Both the position numbers and the translations under genes were made by a program. Source: Actinomadura alba (GTDB lineage Bacteria; Actinomycetota; Actinomycetes; Streptosporangiales; Streptosporangiaceae). From it: DNA of 64,000 bases. The number at the start of each line of letters is the position of its first letter. The stretch's first letter is position 1. The stretch covers positions 124,001 through 188,000 of the forward strand of contig NZ_JABVEC010000006.1 in assembly GCF_014323705.1 (NCBI RefSeq). The letters are read 5' to 3'. Shown piece by piece: positions 45,059 through 55,400 of the stretch. The notes beneath the pieces were generated by a model. That model was not told the DNA's origin. It saw only the letters and a list, made by a program, of their open reading frames with translations, and did not search any database.

Positions 45059-46669
45059 ATGACTACCGACAAGAGCGAGCCGCCGACCAGGACCGATGTC
45101 GACAAGGCGCTGCTGGGCGGGGCCACCTATCGCAGTCTGGGCGAACAGAAACTGTCCCTGGCGGAGGAGCGGTTCGAGCGGGCCAGACGGACCACCGGCC
45201 TGTGGCTGGCGCCGCTCGTCTCCATCATCTTTCTCGCGCTGCCGCTGGACATGGCGGCCAAGCAGCAGACGCTCGCCGGAATCCTGCTCGGCGTCATCGT
45301 CTTGTGGATAACCGAGCCGGTCCCGATCCCGGTCGGCGGCTTTATCGGCGTCGCCGCGATCGTGCTCCTCGGAGTGGCCCCCGCCGCCGACGCGCTGGCA
45401 CCCTTCGGTTCCTCGACGGTGTTCACATTCATCGGGGCGTTCATCCTCGCCCAGGCGATGCTGAAATACGGGCTCGCCCGACGATTCGCCTTCTTCATCC
45501 TCTCCCTGCCGGGAGTCGGCGGCTCGACCTTCAAGCTCATCGCGGCGTTCGGGGGCATCACCTGTCTGCTGTCGGCCTTCGTGTCCAACACCGCGACCGT
45601 GGCCATGCTGCTCCCCACGGCGCTCGGGCTGCTGGCCGTCATCGCCAAGATGCTCCAGGACCGCGGACTCGTGGCCGAGGACTTCGACCCGCTGCGGTTG
45701 CGGGTCGGCGCCGCCCTGGTGCTCATGCTGGCGTACGGCGCGAGCGTCGGCGGCCTGCTCACTCCGGTCGGCAGCCCGCCGAACCTCATCGGGCGGGGTC
45801 TGATCGAGGAGGCCACCGGCGAGAAGATCTCCTTCGCCCAGTGGATGGCCACGGCGGTGCCCATCTGCCTGTTCATGTTCGTCGTGCTCGTGGCCGTCCT
45901 GCTCCTGCTGAACAAGCCGGAGATCCGGCAGATCGAAGGCGTCGAGGAGTACGTTCGCTCCGAGCGCGCCCAGCTGGGCCGGTTCTCCCGGGCGGAGAAG
46001 AACACCCTGATCGCCTTCGGTTTCACCGTCACCCTGTGGATCTTCCCCGGTGTGGTGGCGGTGGTCGCCGGCACCGACGCGTCGGTGTACGAGACCATCA
46101 GCGGCCGGCTCAACGAGGGCGTGGTCGCGGTGCTCGGCGCGTCGCTGCTGTTCATTCTCCCGGTCGACTGGAAGAAGCGGGAGTACACGCTCAACTGGAG
46201 CGACGCCGCCCGGATCGACTGGGGCACGATCATGCTGTTCGGCACCGGCATCATCTTCGGATCCCTGCTGGAGGACACCGGGCTGGCCAAGACCATCGGC
46301 GAGTCGTCGTCCGACGCGCTCGGTCTCGGCAGCCTGTTCGCCATCACCGCCTTCGCCGTGGTGCTGGCCATCCTGGTGTCGGAGACCACGAGCAATACCG
46401 CGGCCGCGGCGGTGGTCGTGCCGATCATCATCCCGATCGCCGTGGCGGCGGGGGTCGATCCGTTCGTACCCGCGCTGGCGGCGACGTTCGCGGCCTCGTT
46501 CGGCTTCATGCTGCCGGTGTCGACACCGCAGAACGCGATCGCCTACGGCTCGGGCGTCGTGCCGATCACGAAGATGATCCGGACCGGGATCGTCTTCGAC
46601 ATCGCCGGTGGGCTCATCATCCTGCTGCTCCTGCCCCTGATGGTCGGGATCACCGGCATCGGCGGCTGA
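45059..46669 (+). CDS. SLC13/DASS-family dicarboxylate transporter
   Basis: A 536-residue membrane protein with about eleven to twelve hydrophobic segments. The two SNT motifs (AFVSNTATVAMLLP and ETTSNTAAAAVVVP) and LLTPVGSPPN mark the sodium/substrate sites of divalent anion:sodium symporters. GGAGAGG before the ATG at 45059 decides the start over an ATG 33 bp earlier. Probably imports tartrate, malate or succinate for the adjacent dehydrogenase. Confidence 0.92.
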   Translation: MTTDKSEPPTRTDVDKALLGGATYRSLGEQKLSLAEERFERARRTTGLWLAPLVSIIFLALPLDMAAKQQTLAGILLGVIVLWITEPVPIPVGGFIGVAAIVLLGVAPAADALAPFGSSTVFTFIGAFILAQAMLKYGLARRFAFFILSLPGVGGSTFKLIAAFGGITCLLSAFVSNTATVAMLLPTALGLLAVIAKMLQDRGLVAEDFDPLRLRVGAALVLMLAYGASVGGLLTPVGSPPNLIGRGLIEEATGEKISFAQWMATAVPICLFMFVVLVAVLLLLNKPEIRQIEGVEEYVRSERAQLGRFSRAEKNTLIAFGFTVTLWIFPGVVAVVAGTDASVYETISGRLNEGVVAVLGASLLFILPVDWKKREYTLNWSDAARIDWGTIMLFGTGIIFGSLLEDTGLAKTIGESSSDALGLGSLFAITAFAVVLAILVSETTSNTAAAAVVVPIIIPIAVAAGVDPFVPALAATFAASFGFMLPVSTPQNAIAYGSGVVPITKMIRTGIVFDIAGGLIILLLLPLMVGITGIGG

Positions 46670-46804
46670 GCGGAGGAAGGCGGTGACGGCCGGCGACGCG
46701 ACGCGTCCCTTCGGCGTTGCGACGTAGTGGAGGTCGTCGCGGCGACCGGCCGGCCGGCGTCCGCCTGACCGGCGCGATCCCCGCGACCGGGCCCGGCGAC
46801 GGGC

Positions 46805-47386
46805 TCAGCCCTGCGCCTGGGCCGTCTCGAGCTGGCGGATGACGGGGTTGAGCAGTTCGTTCAGTTCCCTGACGAGGGCCGACACCGCGAGCCCGGCGGT
46901 GTCGGCCAGGGTCTCGGACGGGCCGTCGGGGGCCGCGGGGAGCGTGCCGAGCGGTACGGGTGCGTCGATGAGGAGAGTCGTCCGCAGGAACGGGCCGCGG
47001 GCCTGATCCTGATCGGTGGGGTCCAGGTACTGGCCGAACGTCTGGGGCCAGTCGCGCCACCCTCGGTCGCGCCACCAGTGGCGCGAGGCGGTGAGCTCGG
47101 CGGGCAGCGGTGAGACGACGAGCACATGGGCGGTGAGGCCGCCGTCCCAGGGGTTGCGGTCGCACGCGGCGGAGAGGATGCGCCGGTGCCATCGCACGTA
47201 GGCGGGCGACGGGGTGGTGGCGAGCCGCCACGCGGCGCAGGCGAAGGTGACCGGGGCGATGTCGCCCCACGACCCGTCGAAGGCGGCGCTGTTGGTCATG
47301 ACGTGCTCGGCGTAGCGGCTCGACCCGCCCGCGGCGCGTTCCCGGTCGTATCCGTGGTCGATCCAGAAGGCCTCGTGCTCGCCCAT
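46805..47386 (-). CDS. Hypothetical protein, Trp-rich
   Basis: A 193-residue soluble protein not recognised. GGGGA precedes the ATG. It is rich in Trp and Arg in the middle (RHWWRDRGWRDWP) and has a helical C-terminus. No membrane segment or metal motif is visible. Its upstream region contains an unusually AT-rich palindrome, suggesting specific regulation. Confidence 0.65.
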   Translation of the reverse strand: MGEHEAFWIDHGYDRERAAGGSSRYAEHVMTNSAAFDGSWGDIAPVTFACAAWRLATTPSPAYVRWHRRILSAACDRNPWDGGLTAHVLVVSPLPAELTASRHWWRDRGWRDWPQTFGQYLDPTDQDQARGPFLRTTLLIDAPVPLGTLPAAPDGPSETLADTAGLAVSALVRELNELLNPVIRQLETAQAQG

Positions 47387-47508
47387 GCGTCCCCTTCCGC
47401 GGCGTATCCGCTGCCAGTCAACGCGATCAGGCGGTGGGGCATGCCGGTTGTTCTCTCAGAGCCGAGGGCGGCGCGGGCCGGACGTCGAGATCTGTCGCAA
47501 AATCTCAA

Positions 47509-47525
47509 AATTATGTCGCATAATT
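47509..47525. promoter_or_regulatory. AT-rich palindrome upstream of the hypothetical gene
   Basis: AATTATG-TCG-CATAATT is a perfect dyad inside an AT-rich island (47490-47535) that also has repeats of TGTCGCA/TGTTGCA followed by A/T runs. It lies between the TetR stop and the minus-strand gene starting at 47386, so it probably belongs to that gene's promoter. Confidence 0.45.
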
Positions 47526-47552
47526 ATGTTGCAAAATAGCGGCCTGTGGCTG

Positions 47553-48443
47553 CTACACCTGTGCTTCCTCGATGGGCTCGTCACCGTGATCTTCCGCATC
47601 CCGTAGATGCCGGTAGACCGTGGCCCGGGAGACCCCGAGTGCGGTGGCGATCTCGGTGACGCTGTGCGAGCCGGCCGCGTACATCCGTCGCGCGGCGGCG
47701 GCCTTCCCGCCGTCCATCACGCTGGGCCGGCCGGCGCCGCGACGTGGTCGCGGAGCCGCCGAGCCGACGCCGGCGGGGGAGGGCGTGGCGGGCGGCGCCC
47801 CAGGCGAGGGCCGCTCGCCGAGGAGCAGTCGCGCCCCCGCGAGGATCTCCGCGCGCAGCCGCTCGGTGGGCACGTCGGCGAACATCACGATGGGGTCGCC
47901 GAGCACCGCCATCATCTGCACCGCCCTGACGCGCTCGCTCAGGCCGGCGTTCGGACCGGCGACGACCTCGTACATCCGCATGATGAGCCGCACCAGCCGC
48001 TGGAGTTCGGTCTCGTGCGCGAGCATCGTGAGGTCCTGGAAGATCACTTGGAGCAGGCGGCGGTGGCTCAGGTAGGCGTCCAGGGCGTCTTCGATCGCCG
48101 TCCAGCGCGCGCCGGCCGGATCCGGCCGCGCGGCGGCCGCCGCGAGGACGTCCTCGAAGTCCGCGACCATCGGCTCTGTCAGCGCGGCGACGATATGCGC
48201 CTTGGACGGGAAGTGATAGAGGATCGCGGCCTTGCTGAGATCCAGCCGCTGGGCGATCTCACGCAAGGAGCATCGCTGGTAGCCCTTCTCGCAGAACAGG
48301 GCCAGCGCGACGTCCATGATCCGTGCCCGCGTGTCGAGAGTCGCGTTCCCGGTCTGCGCGTTCCCGGTCTGCGCGTTCCCGGTCTGCGCGGTCTGGTCGT
48401 TCCGCTCGGCCCGCCGGTCCTGTCGCCCGCCCCGCTCCTCCAC
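47553..48443 (-). CDS. TetR regulator with extra C-terminal resolvase-type HTH
   Basis: A 296-residue protein. The TetR HTH is at about 52-75 (LREIAQRLDLSKAAILYHFP), followed by a helical ligand domain to about 215. After a Pro-rich linker comes GRPSVMDGGKAAAARRMYAA and TEIATALGVSRATVYRHL, which is the DNA-binding HTH of Hin-type serine recombinases without a catalytic domain. The N-terminus carries three QTGNA repeats from a 15-bp tandem repeat. It diverges from the ABC exporter genes over a clear palindromic operator and probably represses them. Confidence 0.88.
   Translation of the reverse strand: MEERGGRQDRRAERNDQTAQTGNAQTGNAQTGNATLDTRARIMDVALALFCEKGYQRCSLREIAQRLDLSKAAILYHFPSKAHIVAALTEPMVADFEDVLAAAAARPDPAGARWTAIEDALDAYLSHRRLLQVIFQDLTMLAHETELQRLVRLIMRMYEVVAGPNAGLSERVRAVQMMAVLGDPIVMFADVPTERLRAEILAGARLLLGERPSPGAPPATPSPAGVGSAAPRPRRGAGRPSVMDGGKAAAARRMYAAGSHSVTEIATALGVSRATVYRHLRDAEDHGDEPIEEAQV
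48342..48386. repeat. 15-bp tandem repeat, 3 copies, encoding QTGNA
   Basis: CGCGTTCCCGGTCTG repeats at 48342, 48357 and 48372 inside the TetR gene, giving AQTGN units on the minus strand before the DNA-binding domain. Confidence 0.92.
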
Positions 48444-48498
48444 ATCCCGAGCCTAACTCCGATTGGCTAACCGCCGGAAAACCGTTTACGCTGATCTG

Positions 48499-48515
48499 AC
48501 TGACCGGTGGTCAGT
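48499..48515. promoter_or_regulatory. TetR operator
   Basis: ACTGACC-GGT-GGTCAGT is a perfect 7-bp dyad between the divergent TetR (start 48443) and ABC exporter (start 48566) genes, the usual place for an autoregulated TetR site. Confidence 0.7.
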
Positions 48516-48565
48516 ACGAAAGCGCACATATCGGGCGACAGCCATTCTTCGGGGTGAGAACTGCA

Positions 48566-49492
48566 ATGACCGATGCGATTCGGATTTCCACGCTGGTCAA
48601 GAGCTTCGGCGACCTCCGGGCGCTCGACGAACTCGACCTCACCGTGCGGACCGGAGAGGTGCACGGCTTCCTCGGGCCCAACGGGGCGGGCAAGTCGACG
48701 ACCATCCGGGTGCTGCTCGGCCTGCTCCGCAAGGACACCGGCGACGTGCGTGTCCTCGGCGGCGACCCGTGGCGCGACGTGGTGACGCTGCACCGGCGGC
48801 TCGCCTATGTCCCGGGTGACGTGAACCTGTGGCCGAACCTGTCAGGCGGCGAGGCGATCGATCTGTTCGGCAGGCTCCGTGGGGGGCTCGACCCCTCCCG
48901 GCGCGCCGACCTACTGGAACGCTTCAACCTCGACCCGACCAAGAAGTGCCGCACCTACTCGAAGGGCAACCGACAGAAGGTCGCCATCGTCGCCGCCTTC
49001 GCCTCCGACGTCGAGCTGTACCTGCTGGACGAGCCGACCTCGGGTCTCGACCCGTTGATGGAGGCGGTCTTCCAGGACTGTGTCAACGAGGTCAGGCGGG
49101 CCGGCCGGACCGTACTCCTGTCCAGCCACATCCTGGCCGAGGTCGAGGCGCTGTGCGACCGGGTCAGCATCGTCAGGGACGGCAGGACCGTCGAGTCGGG
49201 GACGCTCGCCGAACTGCGCCACCTCACGCGGACGACGATCTCGGTCGAGACGGCCGGGCCGGTCAGCGGGATCGAGGATCTGCCGGGAGTGCACGACCTG
49301 ACCGTCGACGGTACCCACGCCCGGTTCGAGGTCGATACCGGCGAGCTGCAACGAGTGCACCGCCATCTCGCGCACCTGGGCGTGCGCTCTCTCACCAGCG
49401 CGCCGCCCACGCTCGAAGAGCTGTTCATGCGGCACTACGGCGACGAGCTCGAGCCGGCGGTCACCGGCGAGGCCACGGCGGCCGTCCGATGA
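48566..49492 (+). CDS. ABC exporter ATP-binding subunit
   Basis: A 308-residue ATPase: Walker [10 protein letters not shown], signature YSKGNRQKV (a diverged LSGGQ), Walker [12 protein letters not shown], and a C-terminal extension of the drug-exporter type ([15 protein letters not shown]). It pairs with the downstream membrane protein, whose ATG overlaps its stop. A TetR repressor is divergent, so export of a toxic or antibiotic-like compound is likely. Confidence 0.92.
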   Translation: MTDAIRISTLVKSFGDLRALDELDLTVRTGEVHGFLGPNGAGKSTTIRVLLGLLRKDTGDVRVLGGDPWRDVVTLHRRLAYVPGDVNLWPNLSGGEAIDLFGRLRGGLDPSRRADLLERFNLDPTKKCRTYSKGNRQKVAIVAAFASDVELYLLDEPTSGLDPLMEAVFQDCVNEVRRAGRTVLLSSHILAEVEALCDRVSIVRDGRTVESGTLAELRHLTRTTISVETAGPVSGIEDLPGVHDLTVDGTHARFEVDTGELQRVHRHLAHLGVRSLTSAPPTLEELFMRHYGDELEPAVTGEATAAVR

Positions 49493-51108
49493 CGGCGTTC
49501 GCGGGCACGCTCACGCTCACCCGGCTCGCCCTGCGCCGAGACCGGATCCAGCTCCCGGTCTGGCTGGTCGGGCTCATCGCGATGGCGATGGCGACCGCTT
49601 CGAGCGTCACGGGGCTCTACGACACCGCGCAGGAACGTGCGGCCTACGCCAGGACCAACGTGACGAGCGTGGTGTCGCGGGTGTTCAACGGCGCGGTCAC
49701 CGATCCGGGCATCGGCGCGATCACGATGGTGGAGACGTTCGGCCTGCTCGCCGTCCTCACCGCGCTGATGAGCACGATGGCGGTGGTCCGCCACACCCGG
49801 CAGAACGAGGAGACGGGGCGCGCCGAGATGGTGGGCGCCGCGGTGGTCGGCCGGTACGCGGGCCTGACGTCCGCGCTGATCGTCGCCGTGGGGGCCAACG
49901 TCGTGCTGGCGGTCCTGTTCGCCTCGGCACTGCTCGCCAACGACCTGCCCGCGGAGGGCTCCCTGGCGGCCGGCGCGGCCCTCGGCGCGGTGGGCGTCGC
50001 CTTCGCCGGCATCGCGGCCGTCACGGCGCAGGTGTCGGAGAGCGCGCGTGGCGCCAATGGCCTCGCCGGTTCCTGCGTGGGCCTCGCCTACCTGTTCCGC
50101 GCGGCCGGCGACGGCCTGGCCGAGCCCGGGCCGAGCGGCATGGCGGCCGAGAGCGCGTGGCCCTCGTGGCTGTCGCCGATCGGGTGGGGGCAGCGGATCG
50201 GCCCGTTCCACGATGACGACTGGTGGATCCTCGCGGTGTACGCCGCGTTCTTCGCGGGCCTCGTGGCGGTGGCGTTCGTCCTCACGGCCCACCGCGACGT
50301 GGGCACCGGGATGATGCCGGTACGCTCCGGACCCGCGACGGCGTCGCGCGGCCTGCTCAGCTCGGTCGGCCTGGCGTGGCGCTTGCAGCGCGGGGTGCTG
50401 ATCGGCTGGGCCGCCGGGATGGCGGTCATGGGTGCCGCCTTCGGCGCCGTCGGCCATGACGCGGAGGAGATGCTCGGCGGCAGTGATGACCTCACCGACC
50501 TCATCGGCCGGCTCGGCGGGGGAGGGAGCCTGATCGACGTCTACTTCTCGGCGATGATGGGCATCCTCGGCACGGTCATCGCCGGGTACACCGTGCAGGC
50601 GCTGCTGCGAATGCGGGCCGAGGAGACCGGGCCGCTGGAGTCGGTGCTCGCCACGGCCGTGAGCCGCCCGCGCTGGATGAGCGGGCACATCGCCTGCGCC
50701 GTGCTCGGCACCGTCGTCCTCCTCCTGCTCACCGGCCTGAGCACCGGTCTGGCTTACGGGATCGCGACGGGCACGATGTCCGACCTGCCCGGCCTGATGG
50801 CGGCTGCGCTCGTCCAGGCACCGGCGACTCTGGCACTCGCCGGATTCGTCATCGTGATGCTTGGGCTGCTGCCCCGCTGGTCGGTCGCATTGTCGTGGGC
50901 GGGGTTGACGGTGTGCCTTGTGATCAAGCAGATCGGCCCGATCCTGGAGCTGCCGCAGGCGGTCATGAACATCTCGCCGTTCAGCCATGTCCCGGCGCTT
51001 CCGGCCGGCGATGTCACCGTCGTGCCGATCGTCGTGCTGCTGTCGGCCGCGATCGCGCTCGGCGCACTGGGTCTGAGAGCGTTCCGCCGCAGGGACCTCG
51101 CCTACTGA
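49489..51108 (+). CDS. ABC exporter membrane subunit
   Basis: A 539-residue integral membrane protein with about twelve hydrophobic segments in two similar halves, of the family often called exporters of polyketide antibiotics. [20 protein letters not shown] in the first half and [20 protein letters not shown] in the second are matching cytosolic coupling segments. It is translationally coupled to the ATPase gene and ends 7 bp before the tRNA gene on the other strand. Confidence 0.88.
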   Translation: MTAFAGTLTLTRLALRRDRIQLPVWLVGLIAMAMATASSVTGLYDTAQERAAYARTNVTSVVSRVFNGAVTDPGIGAITMVETFGLLAVLTALMSTMAVVRHTRQNEETGRAEMVGAAVVGRYAGLTSALIVAVGANVVLAVLFASALLANDLPAEGSLAAGAALGAVGVAFAGIAAVTAQVSESARGANGLAGSCVGLAYLFRAAGDGLAEPGPSGMAAESAWPSWLSPIGWGQRIGPFHDDDWWILAVYAAFFAGLVAVAFVLTAHRDVGTGMMPVRSGPATASRGLLSSVGLAWRLQRGVLIGWAAGMAVMGAAFGAVGHDAEEMLGGSDDLTDLIGRLGGGGSLIDVYFSAMMGILGTVIAGYTVQALLRMRAEETGPLESVLATAVSRPRWMSGHIACAVLGTVVLLLLTGLSTGLAYGIATGTMSDLPGLMAAALVQAPATLALAGFVIVMLGLLPRWSVALSWAGLTVCLVIKQIGPILELPQAVMNISPFSHVPALPAGDVTVVPIVVLLSAAIALGALGLRAFRRRDLAY

Positions 51109-51115
51109 GGCGCGG

Positions 51116-51192
51116 TGGTGGGGCCGGTGGGATTCGAACCCACACTGTCAGGTACCTAAAACCTGTGTCTCCTGCCGTTGGACTACGGCCCC
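51116..51192 (-). tRNA. Class I tRNA with predicted anticodon UAG (codon CUA)
   Basis: The minus strand folds as a full cloverleaf: acceptor GGGGCCG/CGGCCCC, D arm GTC/GAC with an 11-nt loop containing GG, anticodon arm CAGGT/ACCTG with loop TTTAGGT, a 5-nt variable loop, T arm GTGGG/CCCAC with TTCGAAT, discriminator A and an encoded CCA. The anticodon reads UAG, which would decode the leucine codon CUA. Bacterial tRNA-Leu is class II with a long variable arm, and this one is not. A true identity other than Leu, or a non-standard role, is possible. Confidence 0.85.
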
Positions 51193-51253
51193 TTACGCGA
51201 CCACGGGTGAGGAGGTGCACCCGATCCTACGCGGATCGGGTGCTCCCGGACGC

Positions 51254-51721
51254 TCAGACGCCGAGCTCGCGGCGGATGCGGTCGACGTGCCCGGTGGCCT
51301 TCACGTTGTAGTAGGCCTTTTCGATCTTACCGTCGGCATCGACGATGAAAGTGGACCGGATGACGCCCACCAGCTTCTTGCCGTACAGCATCTTCTCCCC
51401 GTACGCGCCGTAGGCCCGCAGGACCTCGGTGCCGGGGTCGGACAGCAGCGGGAACGTGAGTTCGTCGCGGTCGCGGAACTTGGCCAGCTTGGCGGGTTCG
51501 TCGGGGGAGATGCCGAGGACGGTGACCCCGGCGGCCTCGAGTTCGGGCAGCACGTCGCGGAAGTTCACGGCCTCCTTGGTGCAGCCGGGTGTCATGGCGG
51601 CCGGGTAGAAGTACACGATCACTCGCCTGCCGCGCAGTGACGAAAGGGAAACCGGCTTGCCCTCTGAGTCGGGAAGCTCGAACTCGGGGGCGATATCGCC
51701 CGGTTGCAGCCGCTCGGACAC
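51254..51721 (-). CDS. bcp: Bcp-type peroxiredoxin (thiol peroxidase)
   Basis: A 155-residue peroxiredoxin reducing H2O2 and organic hydroperoxides. The peroxidatic Cys47 is in MTPGCTKEA with the P-x-x-x-T/S-x-x-C pattern. No second cysteine is present, so it is a 1-Cys type relying on an external thiol or thioredoxin for resolution. GTG start with GGGAGA upstream. It is followed on the same strand by the tRNA gene about 60 bp later. Confidence 0.94.
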   Translation of the reverse strand: MSERLQPGDIAPEFELPDSEGKPVSLSSLRGRRVIVYFYPAAMTPGCTKEAVNFRDVLPELEAAGVTVLGISPDEPAKLAKFRDRDELTFPLLSDPGTEVLRAYGAYGEKMLYGKKLVGVIRSTFIVDADGKIEKAYYNVKATGHVDRIRRELGV

Positions 51722-51871
51722 CAGATCTCCCTTTCAATCTGTGGACGTGTCTTACCGTACCGCTGTCGCTGGTTCACACTGCGCAGGTGGTCCGTGCGCG
51801 ATTCCGGGGAAGACCTGACAGACTACGGATCACATGACGCGCGCTGGATGCCCGAACGATAAGGACACCTC

Positions 51872-52171
51872 ATGGCCGACAGAGCCCGCGATCCGGAGGC
51901 GCTGGAGCGGGAGATCGAGCGCACTCGGGAGGAGTTGGGGCGCACCGTCGACGCGCTGGCCGATCGCCTGAACCCCAAGACCGCGGCCCGCCGCGGCGTC
52001 GAGCGGATGAAGGAAGAGGCCGGTCAGGTCGCCGCGGCGATCGGTGCCGTCTCCGGCCCCAAGGAGTTCGGTGAGCCGAATCGCGGCCGTCGCACCGCCG
52101 CGCTCGTGGTCGGTGTGGGTGTCGCCATCTCGGTCACCGCCGTCGTGCTCTGGCGTCGCAAACGCCGCTGA
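51872..52171 (+). CDS. DUF3618 membrane protein
   Basis: A 99-residue protein: an acidic helical N-terminus (LEREIERTREELGRTVDALA), the LNPKTAARRG motif typical of DUF3618, and a single C-terminal membrane segment (about 74-93) with a basic end. It is tail-anchored with most of the protein in the cytosol. The family's role is unknown. Confidence 0.88.
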   Translation: MADRARDPEALEREIERTREELGRTVDALADRLNPKTAARRGVERMKEEAGQVAAAIGAVSGPKEFGEPNRGRRTAALVVGVGVAISVTAVVLWRRKRR

Positions 52172-52417
52172 CCAGGTCCCCTCGGAGCGCTGTGACCCAT
52201 GCGGGTCATGGCGCTCTGGTGTATCCGCCGTCTCATCGGGCACATCCCCGAGCCGCCTGGCGGGTGAACGCGCGAGTGGCCGGAACGTCCGGTTCGGCTG
52301 CGACCACGGAACCTGGTGTGTAGCTTTGCCGTCGATCTGGGGTGGCGAGTGCCGGACATCGGTCTTCGCGCGGTATGTCGCTATGCGCTCAAGCGAAAGG
52401 GACAGAGGGGTACGAAC

Positions 52418-55400
52418 ATGTCTTCGTGGGCCGACCGGATCAACGCGGCCGTCCAATGCTGGGAGCGCGGCGAGCTGGACGCGGCGGTCACGCTGTTGCG
52501 CGAGGCCGTGGCCTCGGCCGATCCACAGGCGGCGCGGGAGGCGTCCCATGTGCTCGGTGGCGTGCTGGAGGATCAGGGCGACGTCGAGGGCGCCCGGGCC
52601 GCGCACCGTTCCGTGATCGAGAGCGGTGATCCGGTCCTGGGGCAGCGATCGGCGCTGTCGCTGGGTGTGCTGCTGATCAACGGCGAGGACTGGGCTGCGG
52701 CGCACGGCGCGCTGGGCATCGCGTCGGCGGGGTCCGACCCCGAGATCGCGGCACTGGCCGACGCCGCCCTGGCACAGGTGCTCACGCGGCTCGGCGACCT
52801 GTCCGGAGCCCGGACGGCACTGGAGCGCGTTCGCCGGAGCGAGTACCCCGAGGCGGCCGAGTTCACGGCCGGCCCGACGCCCTCCAAGACCGCTCCGGCC
52901 AGTGCCGTGGAACCCGATCTCGAGGACTCCCCGCCGGGCCCGCGGCAGCCGGAGGTCGTCGCGGCGGACCGGCCGGACCTCGACATCGGCGGCGCGCTGG
53001 AGCGGCTGCGGTCGGGCGATCTGGCCGGAGCCCGCGCGGCGCTGCACCGCGTCATCGACGCCGAGATCCCGCGGGCGTCCGGGCACGCGTCCACGGTGCT
53101 GGCGCTCATCGAGCTCGGGGAAGGCGACGCGGAGTTGGCCGACGAGTTGCTCAGTCACGTGGCCGACGAAGCCGACCCGGCCCTGGGATTCGGCGCCGCA
53201 CTGCTGCTCCACCTGCTGCGCTCGCCGCGCGGTGACCGGCATCCGCTGCTCGTGGCCGCCGTCGATCATCAGCGGTACGGCCGTGAGCACGGCGTGGCCG
53301 GTTTTCGCGCGGCGACCGAGGACGATGACCCGGCGACCTCGGCACTGGCGACCGCGATGCTGGCCCGGCTCTTCACCGACCTGGGCCTGGAGCCTTCCAC
53401 CTCGGCGGCCATGTTCCGTACCGCCGCCACCACCGGGGACCCGCTCACGCTGTCGTACACCGCCGTGGTCCACGCGGAGTCGCTGCCGTCGCGGGGCGAC
53501 GACGACGCGGTGATCGCGATGCTCCGCCGCGCGCGCGAGGACGGCGACCCGGTGCTCGCGCCGTGGGTGGCGCGGTCGCTCGGCACCGTGCTCGCCGCAC
53601 GTCACGCCAAGGTCGCAGTGCCCGCCGAGCCGGCCGGTCCCGCCGAGGTGGCAGAGCAGCCTGAGGCTACAGGGCAGGCTGAGGTCGCAGAGCCTGAGGT
53701 GGCAGAGCAGGCTGAGGTCGCAGAGGTCGCAGAGGTCGCAGAGCAGGCTGAGGCGGCAGAGACGGCCGACCTGGCAGAGGCGGCCGCGGCCTACCGCGCG
53801 GTGCTGGCCTCCGGCCATCCCGGCCTGCGCCCCGGCGCCGAAAGCGCTCTCGTGGCGGTGATGGAGCGGCAGGGAGACCTGCCGGGCCTGTGCGCGCTGC
53901 ACGAGGAGGTGCTCGACCGGGGCGACCCGGAACGGGCGGCCTGGCACGCGTGGCTGCTGGGCTTCACCAGGGTGCGCTTGGACGACCTCGGCGCGGCGCG
54001 CGACGCCTTCGCCCGGATACCCGAATCCTCGTCCGAACCGGCGAGCGCCGCCTCCTTCGCCCGGTACCTGCTCGACCAGGACTTCGACGCGGCGACGCCG
54101 GCGGTGGCCCAGCTGAAGGCGCTGGGCGACGCCGACGACGGATACGTGATGTCATCGAGGCTCGCGATCGAGACCGCTCGCGCCTGGCAGCGGTGTGGCG
54201 ACGCCGCCGCCGCCGACCGCGCGCTGTGCCTGATGGTCGCGGATGGCCACCCCGAGGTCGCGCAGCAGGCGGCGATGCGCCTGGGTGGGCTTCGCGACGA
54301 CGCGCACGACCGGGTCGGCGCGATCGTCGCCTGGGAGAAGGCCGCCGCGGGGGACGACCGCGCGATGGTCGCCCGCGCGACGCACGGGATCGGCCGCGCA
54401 CGGCGCGAACTCGGTGATCTCGACGGCGCGGCGGAGGCGTTCCGCCAGGTCGCCGACACCGGCGACGAGCACGGGGAGCCCGAGTACGCGGCCGACGCGG
54501 CGCGGCGCCTCGGTGAGGTGCTGGCCGAGACCGGCGACGTCACCGCGGCCCGGGAGGCCTTCGAGCGGTTCTCCGGCCCGGACGCCGTCATGGAACTGGC
54601 CTCGGTGCTCCGCCGGGCCGGGCACATCGCGGCGGCCATGGAGGCCTACCGGGACGCCGTCGAGAGCCCTGACCCGGCCACGGCGCTGGTCGCCGCGTCG
54701 ACGCTCGCGGCGATGCTGCACGAGCAGGGTGACGTGCCGGGCGCGATCACCGCCGGCGAGCGCGCCATCGCCGCGGCCGAGTCGGCGGGCGATCTCAAGG
54801 CCATGGCACGGGCGACCCACGATCAGGGCTGCCGCCTCGCCGACGTGGGTGATCTGGAGGGGGCGAGGCAGGCCTTCGAACGGGTGGCCGGGATCGATCC
54901 CGAACAGGCCGCCCTGGCCGTTCTCACCCTCGGCGACCGTTTGGAGCAGGCCGGTGACGCCGCCGGCGCCCGCGCGGCCTTCGAGCGCGCCGCGACGCTC
55001 GACGACCCGCGCATCGCGGCGGAGGCGCGCGATCGGCTGGGTGCGGCGACGCTGGAGGAACGGGCCTGGACGCGCGCGGAGAACGGCGACCGTGCCGGTG
55101 CGCTGGCGGCCTTCACCGAACTGCACGGCTCGGCCGACGTCGCCGAACTCGTCCTCGCCCTCCACGAGGATCGGACGGTGGCCGTACGCCCGCTGCTCGC
55201 GCAGCTGGCGACGCACCCCGGGCACGCGGACCTGGCTCAAGAGCTGGTGCTGAACGCGGCGCAGCGGCACAGCGGCGACGGTGACGCGGAGGGCACCCGG
55301 GCCCTGCTGCAACTCGCCGTCGAGTTCGGCGACCCGGCCCAGACCGCCCGCACCGCGATCGATCTGGCCGTGCTCACGGCCGGCGGCGGCGACCTCGCGG

